A DNA stretch of 64,000 nucleotides, taken from NCBI GenBank assembly GCA_004123355.1, contig SCHM01000001.1:6706193-6770192 (forward strand), given 5' to 3'. The notes under the pieces were generated by a model that searched no databases, was not told the DNA's origin, and saw only the letters and a program-made list of their open reading frames with translations. The stretch comes from Amphirosellinia nigrospora (taxonomy: Eukaryota; Ascomycota; Sordariomycetes; Xylariales; Xylariaceae). Below, in pieces: positions 47,772-59,190 of this stretch (position 1 is the first letter of the stretch; each line of letters starts with the position of its first letter). The translations under genes and the position numbers were made by a program.

Positions 47772-50597
47772 CCCTCTATTGTCCAGCACTAACTTTACAC
47801 GACTTGGGGCCAAAAAAACGGTAGAGCAATAGAAAAAACTTCCTGGCTTTCTAATTAAAAGAGAGGATAAGATCTCTGGATAATTCTTCACGAATCTGAG
47901 TACTTTATATGTATTTTAGATCCGGCGGGCAGAGCTTTTTACCTTGACGTGTCCGACTTAATCGTCTATCCACTCACTCGCCCGAATAAGGAATCTCCGT
48001 ATCGGGTTAAAGCTTGCTAGGTTCCAGCCCACGAATAGTTACATCCTGGCTAAACCTCGGCGTGAGATTCATAACCAGACGTCACCTCGTCTACTGATCC
48101 TTCTGGTGGTGGTGCATTGAGCATGAATTTAATAGACCTTTGTATTCTACGCCCCAGATCGAAAATTGAGGCTAGACTATACGCGCTGCCTAATAGAAAC
48201 ATAGTCGCAACGAAGATGGTGAAGTATCTATAGAAGGTCCTAGCACCATACCGTATTTGGCATCTCCGCCATTTACAAGTCATATGTTGTTGTGCTATGT
48301 TCAACAACTGTTAATTAGAGTCAACGGGACGAAGGAGATTTGATTCATTACTTGTAGGTAACGATCATTTGATTGTAATTTTAACGGCTGCTCTATAACT
48401 TCAAAGCCGATTGGTGATTGATGCTCGCTACAATCAGGGAATAGTATAACGACTACGGCACTATCGTAATTTAGAAGTATTAGGGTGTTGCAGATCAGAG
48501 ATTGTGCCCATTGGCTGCCTTGTTGTGAAATCTATCTCAGTAGGGACTTACAAAAGCCTGCTAAATATTAGTCGATGAGAGTATCTGAGTTAGATAGAGG
48601 GGAAGTTCCGCATTGTCAACACACACAACGTGTGTATTATAAACGATTATAAGTGTGCTTAAGGGTCTACCAGATGAAGCAATTAGGTAGCCCCTAGGAA
48701 TATGAAGGAGATTATCATGTGTATCAGAGAGTAAGAATACTACATTAGCAGCTTTGAGGCGAGGATACAATTACCGAGCCTTGTACCTCAGTAGTTTGTA
48801 ATAATTAAAATTATGATAAAAACTTGTCTACGATGTAGAGGAGATCGGTCAAATTTGGGAACGCACCAGGATTACATCGCTTATGATTACTCGATGTATT
48901 GTATTAGGCTTATGAATGATCTATAATAACCCCATTGACCTACCTGTCCGCCTGATACCATGTTCATTTTAGTGCTACCAACTTCGTCCCCGCTGAGTGG
49001 CGCAAGCGGCTATAATGACACGAAACTGCCAAGTGGCCCTCTTCTATGGTGTTGGTTTTATGCTGTGACACGCCCCTTTCTCATATCAAGCCTAACATGT
49101 AGCGACTTAAAAAAGCATAACTGATTACTTAGGCACGTTATCAAGGTACGAAAGATCGAGTCTACACCCCCAATTACACCTATCAGATAATTTATCTTGG
49201 TTTATTTTCTTCCCAAGGCGTTTCTTGTATTTTCTGTGGTTGGCCTATGGGGACTGAAACAAACCCGGTCGGGAGTTTTAGGATGTCTTGAACTACTCTA
49301 CAGTGTCCCGGTGAAGAGAACTACATGGTTGGTCCATATAGCTTGTACAAAAATCTCCTCGGTCTCAAGTCACGGCGTTCTGAGACAGCGCTACGACGGC
49401 CTTAGCCATTGTGCAGATGAGACAATCAGCACAAACGATGGAGCTAGGAGGATATTAGAAACATAAGGCGAGAGCGTCATCTCTTCCTTTGTGTGATCGT
49501 GATTGCCGAGTGATATGATTACGTGTATATAGACGTGTCGTATTCGTCGACACCCATTCCGTGAGACAAATGCTCAGGAATAGAGGAGAAATTGCCGTAT
49601 CAGAGGACGTGGTTCTTGCGAACTAGTGACAGACAAAGCTTGGTTTGAATTCCCGCTAGCGACACGTGATATCGACTGTGATCTTATGTCGTGTAACAAA
49701 TGGTTTCTCGCACTGGTTGAATCGTGATTGGAGATGGCTTCGTTAGCTCGTTACGACACCTGTGTGCGGGATTTGAGGACAAATCAGAACGTTGTATTAT
49801 TTGTAGAGCCGCTGGCTTTTGAGCCCTCGGTAACATCCGAGTATGTCTAGACTTGACGGATGGGATGATGGGTATAGGCAATGAACAAGGCTAGGCGCTG
49901 CCCGCTGCGCCTGCGCACCATTCTTGTCCGCATGTCAGCGGATAGAAGCAGCAATAGATATATGCGGCCCGATTCTACGGGTTACCTCAACTTCCGCGTA
50001 GGTCAGCACATTGGTTGACTGATCCTTGAGTAAACAGCCCTTATTTACCTCAATCAGAATCCGCCAGCCCACTCATGTGGATTGAGTCGTGCAGGAAGTC
50101 TCAGTCATCTGACGAACACCTAATGCCGTGGGAATTGTCTTCCAAGGCCAACCCAGCCCAATTGGGCTCATGTCTCACTCGTGGCGCCGGTAACGGAAGT
50201 TGAATCTCTAATGTGTATCACGTCTTGACTTGATACTGCCTCGGAGAGTGCATTGTGGTCGCGGCGAGTTCGGGTTTGCAATGTCGCCGATCGGTTGCAT
50301 GGCGCTAAGTCTCTTACCATCGCTCAGCTCGCATCGTTGGTATCATATTCATCAGATTTTCAGACACATTAAACTGGGCAGAGAATATATCATACCTGTC
50401 AGGAAGACAATTCGGTATGCTCAGGATGGCAATTCAGCAGCGTGTAAACTGATTTCCGGATACAGCTGAGAAAATCTACTAATAAACTAGATCGAGCTCA
50501 GATCCGGCCAACCTTGGGTTAGCTCATGATGCGATAATCCACAAATGGGGCAAACGCCTACCTATTTCGACTAATTTGACATCTGATTAGCATACAC
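47772..50597. other. Gene-poor stretch
   Basis: No supported gene is seen. One minus-strand frame (48050-48283 from its ATG) encodes about 77 residues with a single hydrophobic helix (YFTIFVATMFLLGSAYSLA) and a tail GSVDEVTSGYESHAEV. It reads like a protein C-terminus but has no recognisable partner exon and is not called. Confidence 0.5.
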
Positions 50598-51493
50598 TTA
50601 CAATGTAAGTCTGCGCCTATCTATGGTTGATCCAATTTGATAGCCCTCGGGCTTGCCAAGATAAGTATAGTCTTCCTCGAAGTCGAGGAGCATCGCGGCC
50701 AATGAAGGGCTATTGTTGGTTGCAACATACTGTTCCAACCAACCGCGTGGTATTTCAGTGTTCACCGCTTGGGCATATGTTTCTGCAGACACTTTGCCTT
50801 GAAAGGATCAGCTCGCATTGTGGCGACGGCTAAGACGATGCATTTTTAAAATATGCGCGCCATTGTCTTATTCGCAGACGCATGTGCGTCTGTCACGCAC
50901 CTATCACATTAATAGTAGGTATCCAAGGGAGCGTCGCAGATTGTAAGCCACCAGAAAATATTTTCTACAATACTACACCACTTAGATGTTCATGTTCGAT
51001 GTTCTTGGGGTTGTGTAAGGCGGTGAGAGCTTTGGGCCATAATGGTTCCAATTCCTCGATAATAGTCACTATCCGCCTGCAAAGTGCCAAGCTGTTAGCC
51101 AAGCTTTTGTTGGATGTTTGTATAAGAGAGTGTGTGCCAGGCCAGCGGATCAACCCCAAGAAAATGAGGGGCTGTACAGCATTAACAGGTCGGGTTGCGG
51201 GTCAAAAAACCACTTCGTTGCAGCATAACCGCAGATAGCGCGCTTCTTTATGTAGATGATGTGAGTGACGACAGGACTTTCACGTAGGTGGCGAACATGA
51301 AGCCAACAATCAAGCTAGAGAGGTTTGATAATCCGTTGATAGACAGGATCTGTTCAAATGAAGAATCGTTTACTCGAACGCCTTCTGTCAGTCGGTACAT
51401 CCTACCACTGGTGCATGGGGCCATGGGGGCTGCAGATAGAGAGAAACTGGCGTCGATTCTTTGTGCAATTCCAACCCTAGCAAACCGCCAATT
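50598..51493 (-). CDS. Candidate unrecognised multi-exon gene or relic
   Basis: Three minus-strand open segments lie in order. Segment A (51493-51284) follows a CTAG acceptor and contains FARVGIAQRIDASFSLSAAP and VNDSSFEQILSINGLSNL. It joins by a 112-nt GTGAAA..ACAG intron, in phase, to segment B (from 51171), which contains IFLGLIRWPGTHS, SLALCRRIVTIIEELEPLWP and ALTALHNPKNIEHEHLSG. Segment C (to 50598) contains TEIPRGWLEQYVATNN, AAMLLDFEEDYTYLG and PEGYQIGSTIDRRR. The B-C junction could not be placed well. Composition is protein-like, but I recognise no family. It may be a real gene missing its 5' end in my model, or a decayed one. Low confidence. Confidence 0.3.
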
Positions 51494-54400
51494 CTAGATC
51501 TCAAGTCCGTTCTTGCCGTGGTCCTGTAGCACTGCACGATTCGGTCGTTATGGTCATGCCGGGATACCGTTATTATGTTTTGCGGTGCTAAAACGTTGTC
51601 ATTTCAAGGATGCCAGCATTCGTCCAGCCCAGAGGAACCAATCAGGCCAGCATGTCAGGGATCACGGCAGGTCTTGGCTCGCGTTATCTTGTGCGTTTCT
51701 ATTGGAGGTGTACGGTGGTGCATATCCACCGCTTTCGACTTTTTCTTTTCAACTCCAAGCAGGTATCGTGAGATTTTAGGTGCCGCCGAGGTGAGTTTCT
51801 GTGTTCCCTGATGAGCAGCGAAGCATGTCGCCATCTGAAAAGTGCCGTTATTATATATTGTGAAGAGAGACGTTTCGTGACCTGTTCCATTTACTGACAG
51901 AATAATATCAGTCTATCCTTTTCTAATTGAAAGAAGGGCCAAACATACTCAGATGCTACTAGCTTTAGGACTGGATATTCGTTGATAATTTTATTATGCC
52001 GTGTGCTTGATTCGGCTATATGTCGTGCAACGACTGCAAAGCTGTCGTGATCAACAGGTGAAAATAAGAAGCTTCCGCATGGCCAGATTTGGTGGGCAGC
52101 AGCCTCATCTACTCCAACAAACGATGCTGTCTAGCCGAGCGGTGTGCACCGAATTACAACCCTCTATCCGGGTTTCTTTCCGCATATGACGCGTGGGCTC
52201 GTCTAAATTCGATGTACCGCTTTCATGTTGGAGTGGATATGTATGTCACTTTTTGAAATGTGAGGAATATTATGCGAAATATGGGCGCGATTTCTCTCCG
52301 TCGCCGTTGAGTGAGCGCGCACTATGATTTTTTCCCACCTCTTTTCATCACGGGGGCCTCTATCTCTCTCAAAGCACCCACACACCTTTCTCGTTCTCGT
52401 TCTCGTTCTCGTAACACTGCTATGAACAAATATCTTGTTAACTGACATCGGATGTTGATATGAGTGCACAGTTGGAACGCGTGGCGGTAGTGTCTATCAT
52501 TACTACAACAGAGCAGTAAGGAAACGTCCGTCTCTTTTATGAATGTCGTGTTGAGCAATGTAAATCGCACATCGAAAGATTTGTTAACGGTATTACCCCC
52601 CTCCTTCGACTAGCGGTCGTTATCTCCTGCGAGGTTAGGATGGCGAACAAATAGGACAATAGATGACTTGCAACTCTGAAACATGGGCAGATGGCGGGGT
52701 ACTACTTCCGACAGAGGGACTGCGCTAACCCCTCCATCGATACGCGGCCAAATCACAGGGATGGTGGGCCTAGAATACTGTACCGTAGTGTACACTAAGG
52801 TGAGCATTGGTTTATCCCAATCACAACACTAATGGTGGGGTTATGACGAAATAATAGTTGAAATTTGCAGGCAATAAGGGTCTATCCTGCATCCCGCCAG
52901 ATCTGAATTATATTCTATACGAAGATCATTTTAGCTAATTATGTAAATTAGTCCAAGTCTTCCAAGGTTCTGTTCGCACTGAAGTAAGCAGTACGCTACC
53001 TCCTAGCATTGGGGCCAGATGCTCCTAGTTTTTAGAATGCCGACATCGCCCTCGTTAATAGCTAGTACAATGCCTTTTTGTTTGAGGTCTCGGCGACTAA
53101 AATAAGTGTTACAGTAGGTAGCTAATGTTAGTCTGACCACCCGAACGCTTACTGCATAGAAAGGAGCGCCATGAGGATTACTTAATACAATACCAAAGGT
53201 ACATGACCAGTCGGACTGGGGTCGCCTTATCTAATCTGTGGATCTCTTCGGGATGTTATAGCGACGAGTATGCGCACAGACGCCACAGTTCGTCTAGATG
53301 ACAGGGTTGCAGGGGGGCTCGCATGTCGTGCCAGGACCCTTATTCCTTAGGGTTCCAAGAAGGGGTTTCCCGACCGAAGATTGCATGGCGTGGACTAGGA
53401 AGCCGACGGTGCTACTGTAGAATCTAATTAATAAGGACTATGCTATGCCTAGGTATAGACAACCTGCGCTGTGTAATTTTAACTCAGACCACTTAGCGAA
53501 GTGCATCGGCTACCGTGATGGAGCTATAATGTCCGCTCCGGGCTATAGTTCTACTGCAACACGCACTCGGCTGTCTACATAGTAGGTAAGGAGGTAAGTC
53601 AACAAACAAACAAACGAATAGACGAAACGAACAAGCCTGGTTATATAACGGGTAGTAAGAATCTCACTATTAAATGGTAGGTGTGGTTTTTTTATCGTTT
53701 TGCGGTGCTAGGATGGCCCCTAAAGTTGTGAGCGGTGAGGAAGTAAGGCGCAGTCACAGGAGTAACGTTGGGTAGGTGATCATCGCGTGCGATAGCCCAA
53801 GTGATCAGACGGAGTATGGGATTGGATTGTTTGGCAACCTAGTTTTGGAATGTAGTTGATGCTTAGCGGCTCATGAAACGTCTGTTGAGAGTTGGCCATA
53901 GCCTAGAGTGAAGTCGTTTTTGGTACGGCGTGGACACTGGTTCCGAAGTACGGAGGACCGGGAATGCGAGGTTTGAAGCAACCGTTGGGCAGAAGAAACC
54001 ACTTCTCGTGTGTGTATATATCATATTCAGAAATAAAGTTTAAACTTGCGGCATGTGACTTTGAAATATAATAAATCACTTGCAAGAATGCCGGATTTCC
54101 GGATTACACTCCTTGTGGGCTGTTTATAGCGAGAGGCTGTGCTATGTAAGCTGGAGAATGTCGAAGAGAAGGCCGGTCAACCGTTACAAGGCGGCCGCCA
54201 GACAATATAATTGATCCAGATAAAACCCATGAAGGCTCTCATTCCCCTCTACTATGCAGATATACCACGATATAAAAACCGTCTGTACGTATGAGGTGCA
54301 TATCGGGCGCATAGCATTAGGTAGGTACCTACTTGATGCAAAATGGTGAATGGTGAGTGCAGGTTCCCACTGCACACCTGATGCGGCAGCGCTGTACATA

Positions 54401-56589
54401 AAATGGATATGGGTATGGCAGGGCGCAAGGCAATAATTGGTTGGAGTGCAGCTGATCAGACCAAATGGTTACTCCATTGGCGGGCCAAGAAGACCCTGTC
54501 GGCGATGCCATCTGACGTTTTGCCGCCCATCTACACTCCACGGGCCTGCACGGGATCCTCGTGGCGGCTTCTGCACACATATGAGTAGGATATATGGGTA
54601 GGCAGGTAGCGAAGTGTGTGATCGAAAATCCAAGATGCACTTATATGGCAGTGAGTCGTCTCCCATCCGAAGATATGTCGCGGAATCACAGTCGAAATAT
54701 AGCTTCCCCACGTGGTCGACGATGTCGCGAGGGGTAGGGATCATTGGTCCTGATTTTACTTTTTACTGTATTTTTTAATTCTCCCGAAGTTTTGGGTACA
54801 GTGCAAGCAAGAGGTCGACTGGTTTGCATTTGATACAAGCAGACATCAAATCATCGTACTGTTCAAGATTTACTGTGCAATGGAACTAGATACTAGGTAG
54901 GCATAGTACGGTCCAAGCACCAGCTTGGCCTCCACCAACTCCAAGTTTTTTTGCTTTGATAGGCGATCTAGTAGCCATTGAAAATGCAGCGCTCGTGGCT
55001 CGATGCTCCCCTATGACGATGCCGAAAGAGCTCGATGAGAATACCGTCGACTAACAAAGCACTTGGTAGGTATTGAGATGCATTGTGCGTAGATGAATCT
55101 ACTTTAGTATACGGGACCTAGCTTTCCCGTCCGCATTGTAGTCATCTCGAGTCTGCTTGTGTCTTGCGATCTTGCGCCATCTTTATCTCTTCCTTCGGTT
55201 GTTCAGGTGACCGAGACGGGACTGACTAAAATAACTAGGCGACTGATAATTTCTAAGTGTGACCAGTAACCATGACCTGCGGCGCCCAGAGCAGGCCCAG
55301 AGCACCAGCATCCCCTACACAATCCTCGCTGCCCCTCCAGTCGCACTGTGAACCCTGCACATCACAGCCGACCCCTATGTAGGCCACCCAAGGCAGCACG
55401 CCGTCCACTAGCCTGGTGCTGCATGCCACCTACAGATGATAGGTGACACCCCCTGTACCGTGCTGTATCCACCGTAGCCCCCTCTGCCGATCTAACCACA
55501 TCCTTGATACCCTTTTGAGTTTGGCATGTCCTATTATTCCTCTTGTTCTGACAGGGTGGGCCCCGCGCTGAAGTCCCATTTCACCAACCAGTTTGTTGGT
55601 AGCACCCAGCTTGTGTGGTATAACTCCAGCCGGGCCGCAGCCTTCTGCGCAGGACTACGGTATCTTGTCCCTCCATCCTACTGCCCTGCTCCCCCCTGGT
55701 GGACGTCCATACACTACCTCGCCATCACCACGTCGTCGTGGGTGCAGTGCGGTCTGTCGAGGTTTGGGGATAGCTTCGTCTTCGCTCTCTTGTCTCCGCT
55801 CCTTGCCATTCCATCCCTTCTCTCTACGCTCCCTCGTGTGCTCCTGAGCGCGTGTCCAGTGCTCATCGCCTAGTTTCGGGGAGCATAGAAAGTTGAATAC
55901 CGGGACTCACCAAGGTACGTTTTACCAGTACCATTTCTTATATTCTTATCAACGCTTTGCGTGGCTGTTGTCGTCTTTTGCGGTATCGCCGGCCAGCCTC
56001 CTGCCCTTTGCCTTTTTGTTCTGGCCGCCATGTTGCTTGTGTTGCTGTTGTTGATTCTGCCCGAAGTCGTGAACCATGTGTGCTTTTTGACCGCGATGCC
56101 TCGTCACCATACCTTGTCCCGCTCGAGTGTGTGTATGTGATTGGACGTGATCGAGATGTTTGCGAGCTTACACGGGTGGTTCATCCGCTGCCAATCTACC
56201 CTGTTTCTTGGCCGCTTGACTCGAAACCAGTTGGTGTAGCTCGCTGAGTCGTCCGGGTTGGGGAGTTGACTCCGCCGAGTCATGGCTACCGCGTGTCTCG
56301 TCTATCGTCCGTTTCGAAGCCGCATTAGCAGTTTTATCCTCTACATCTAGACCTTCTCGGCCTTGGTAGCAGTTCGACTGAGCGGCGATAGCGCACATTC
56401 TCAAAACGATCATGGGAGTTATCTGTAACAACGCTAACATGCCATCTCTGATAGTGTTGCTGAATCCACGGTGGCCTGGGGAGATTTTGCGTATAATTGT
56501 CGAAACATATCGAAACTACCTTGGCGAGCTTTCTACATCCATTATAGATCTTGAGCATCTCGACCCCCATGCATACAAAGCGTTAAACG
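51494..56589. other. Gene-poor stretch and upstream region of the LRR gene
   Basis: No supported gene is seen in 5.1 kb. A GTAGGTACCTAC palindrome lies at 54321-54332. The last 1.3 kb is C/T-rich in places (about 55300-55850), as in many fungal promoters and leaders, and holds several ATGs. One opens a 69-codon frame (56412-56621) overlapping the LRR start codon. Confidence 0.5.
52388..52411. repeat. (TTCTCG)4 microsatellite
   Basis: Four perfect hexamer units in tandem, in a non-coding region. A shorter CAAA repeat lies at 53603-53615. Confidence 0.8.
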
Positions 56590-59190
56590 ATGGATTCCGA
56601 AGACGGGGAGTTGTTTGTTAAGGTATTTCTTGTATTCGGTCCTGCCTCAGAACCAGAGACTAATACTTTGCAGCAACTGGCCACTTTTGTGCGCACCCAC
56701 GAGAAGGCGCTGGCAAATGCTCTTCAGATGCGAAGACAACCTCGACATGGCCCGAGCCAAAGTGTGTCTACTATCCAGACCCCGCAACCCACGAACTCCC
56801 CTCTCCCTGAACGCCCCTCGACATCAGCATCGACATCCAGTGCTTTGGCAAGCGCCCTGTCTCTCGGCTCGCTGAGCTTCGCATCCCATAGTCCCAAGTC
56901 GACTAAACTGGCTCTTACTCCCCACCACTTGTTCTATCTATTGTCTCGATTTGAAGACCTAGGTATAAATGTAGGTCCGATGAAAGTGCGCCTAGAAAAT
57001 TTACATGATAGCACTACTTCGGCCAACTACGTATCCTTCTTGAGTCCGTCTCAGCGCACAAAGAGCCGCGGATCTGATGCAGTCTCAATAAGGTCGGTTT
57101 CAAGTATACGGAGTGTCATGTCAGGCATGTCGGCATTGTGGAATAGCTTCGGAATTGGATCGAGCATAGCCGCCGCACGCAATGAGAAGCAAAAGGCTGC
57201 CATTCAAGCCGATTTAAAATACCTATATTCCGCGTTCACCAAGATACCCTGCTTGCGACTAGCACCGGACTGGCGTGCAAAGTTGATCCGTGGTTACGAA
57301 GAGTTTCCCTTCGACTCGGCTGTCCCCCTCTACGTATTCAAAAACCTCCAAGCACTTGAGATCAGTGGTATAGATTTCCGGCAGTTTTTTGGATGGGATC
57401 GATTAGCCGAGCAGATCCGCTCCCTGACCCTCAAGAATGCAAGCATCGAGGACCCAGGCGATATTTTAATCGATATTGTCTTAGATGATATGGATAAGAG
57501 GCGGCGTCGCTCAGCAAAAGCCCAAACTACGCCTACCGGTGCTTATGCTCATGCGTCCAGCCCAAAACGCAGTCCTACAACTGCCGAATTATATCGGCCT
57601 AGCCTGGCCACTACCACCCCTGAGCGCAGGAATACGATTGCCGACTTGAATATAGGCTCTATTGGGAATGAATCAACTGAGAGCTTATCACCACATGGCA
57701 GTCGCCGAGCGTCAGTTGCTCGGCTTGATATGGAAGAGCTAGGGTCCCCTTACCAGTCCAGCCGGCCGAGAAGCCACTCGCCTAGGCGTCCAGCAAGCTC
57801 CCGTCATCATTCTACGAACACGAGGGGTCTACACAAGGTCAAACGCTCCGGGTCCGGCAGCTCTCACTCTAGCTTATCTGACTCGTGGCATAATCCGAGA
57901 AACAGTGCTTCGAATCTACTTGCCATGGGGGTTTTACCTTCCTCCAAGTGGCGTTTCTTGAAACACCTAAGTCTAGCAGACAACTCGTTAACCATTGTGC
58001 CGGCGGCAAGCTTAATACCTCTGGCTAACACCCTCAACTCTTTGGACTTGTCCACAAACCTGTTCACTCAGATACCTGATAGCTTGGCGACGTTGACAGC
58101 TCTGCGAGCACTCAACCTCTCACATTGTATGATCGATTCCTTACATTCGCTTTTGCGAAATCCACTACCCGCCATCAGCGCTCTAAACTTGCGTTGTAAT
58201 CGCCTTGCGTCCATTGCTGGCATTGAAAAACTCTATCCGTTAGAGCGACTCGATCTTCGAGACAATCGCCTGACGGATCCCATGGAGCTAGCTCGCCTGA
58301 CTGGTATACCTGATATTCGCGAGATCTGGGTCGAGGGAAATCCATTTACACGAACCCACCGAGACTATCGCATCAGCATTTTTAACCTCTTCCGCCAGAC
58401 ACCAGGTTTCACCGAGGATATTGTCATAGACGCCTCAGGTCCAACGTCGGCAGAGAGAAGATATCTCGTGGATCGAGTCGCCGTACCGGCTGCAGTTCCG
58501 GTTGTAAAGCCAACGTTACCGGAATTACCCGTGGTGGATGTGAGCAAACCCGCCATCATTTATGATGGGCCAAGGCAACCGACCGTGTTACGCAAAGAAC
58601 GACCAGCTCGCCCGACTCCTAAGGCAATTACGAGTGAAATAAATACATCCTCAACCCGGAGACGCCGTACGCCCAAGCGGCGCATTGTTGACCTCTCGAC
58701 CACCGAGCGTGCTATCATAGACTCTTCCCAATCCCCCGCGGTCGATGTTTCATCGGAGTATAACATCACACCGACCAGTCCACAGGATAATTACCGCATA
58801 TCTCAGGCCCCTGAGAAGCAAGAATTACCCGCTAAAGTGCTCGGAGAATTGACACCATCCACCACATTCAACCCGCCTGAGGTGCCCCGCATCGATACTA
58901 ACTGTGTCATGAAGCCCATCACGCCATCTACTACGCTGGAACCGCGGAACTCTTGGGGCGACCTGGAAGACTGGAGTGCTGGTGGGGAAATCTATCGACA
59001 AAAGATCGAAGCATTGCGAGACAAAGTTGGCAACGGTTACCTTACTGTCTTGGACGAAGAAAACTGGGATGCTTCTCGTTCGCCTTTTAGAGCTGCTGAC
59101 TTTGGTCCAGCTTCACCGATCCGCCCAGGTCCTGGAACATCACGAATACCTAGTGCGCCAGCTATTCATAGCGGTGGTACATTGGTCTGA
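56590..59190 (+). CDS. Leucine-rich-repeat protein with disordered flanks
   Basis: Two exons, 56590-56622 and 56674-59190, encode 849 residues. Exon 1 gives MDSEDGELFVK, which continues with QLATFVRTHEKALANALQ after a 51-nt intron (GTATTT..GCAG with a CTAAT branch motif). Leucine-rich repeats occupy about residues 440-590 (LKHLSLADNSLTIVP, LNSLDLSTNLFTQIP, LRALNLSHCMIDSL, ISALNLRCNRLASI, LERLDLRDNRLTD). They end in a typical LRR-cap segment (VEGNPFTRTHRDYRISIFNLF). Long Ser/Pro/Arg-rich, probably disordered stretches precede and follow them. A conserved-looking helical segment LKYLYSAFTKIPCLRLAPDW lies near residue 210. No membrane segment or enzyme motif is seen, so a scaffold role is likely, but no partner can be named. 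The intron has length 3n and no stop, so unspliced RNA is also translatable. Confidence 0.9.
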   Translation: MDSEDGELFVKVFLVFGPASEPETNTLQQLATFVRTHEKALANALQMRRQPRHGPSQSVSTIQTPQPTNSPLPERPSTSASTSSALASALSLGSLSFASHSPKSTKLALTPHHLFYLLSRFEDLGINVGPMKVRLENLHDSTTSANYVSFLSPSQRTKSRGSDAVSIRSVSSIRSVMSGMSALWNSFGIGSSIAAARNEKQKAAIQADLKYLYSAFTKIPCLRLAPDWRAKLIRGYEEFPFDSAVPLYVFKNLQALEISGIDFRQFFGWDRLAEQIRSLTLKNASIEDPGDILIDIVLDDMDKRRRRSAKAQTTPTGAYAHASSPKRSPTTAELYRPSLATTTPERRNTIADLNIGSIGNESTESLSPHGSRRASVARLDMEELGSPYQSSRPRSHSPRRPASSRHHSTNTRGLHKVKRSGSGSSHSSLSDSWHNPRNSASNLLAMGVLPSSKWRFLKHLSLADNSLTIVPAASLIPLANTLNSLDLSTNLFTQIPDSLATLTALRALNLSHCMIDSLHSLLRNPLPAISALNLRCNRLASIAGIEKLYPLERLDLRDNRLTDPMELARLTGIPDIREIWVEGNPFTRTHRDYRISIFNLFRQTPGFTEDIVIDASGPTSAERRYLVDRVAVPAAVPVVKPTLPELPVVDVSKPAIIYDGPRQPTVLRKERPARPTPKAITSEINTSSTRRRRTPKRRIVDLSTTERAIIDSSQSPAVDVSSEYNITPTSPQDNYRISQAPEKQELPAKVLGELTPSTTFNPPEVPRIDTNCVMKPITPSTTLEPRNSWGDLEDWSAGGEIYRQKIEALRDKVGNGYLTVLDEENWDASRSPFRAADFGPASPIRPGPGTSRIPSAPAIHSGGTLV

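Noticed and set aside
55526-55873. 115-codon plus-strand open frame upstream of the LRR gene
   Set aside because: It lies in C/T-rich promoter or leader DNA, overlaps another open frame and has no recognisable domain.
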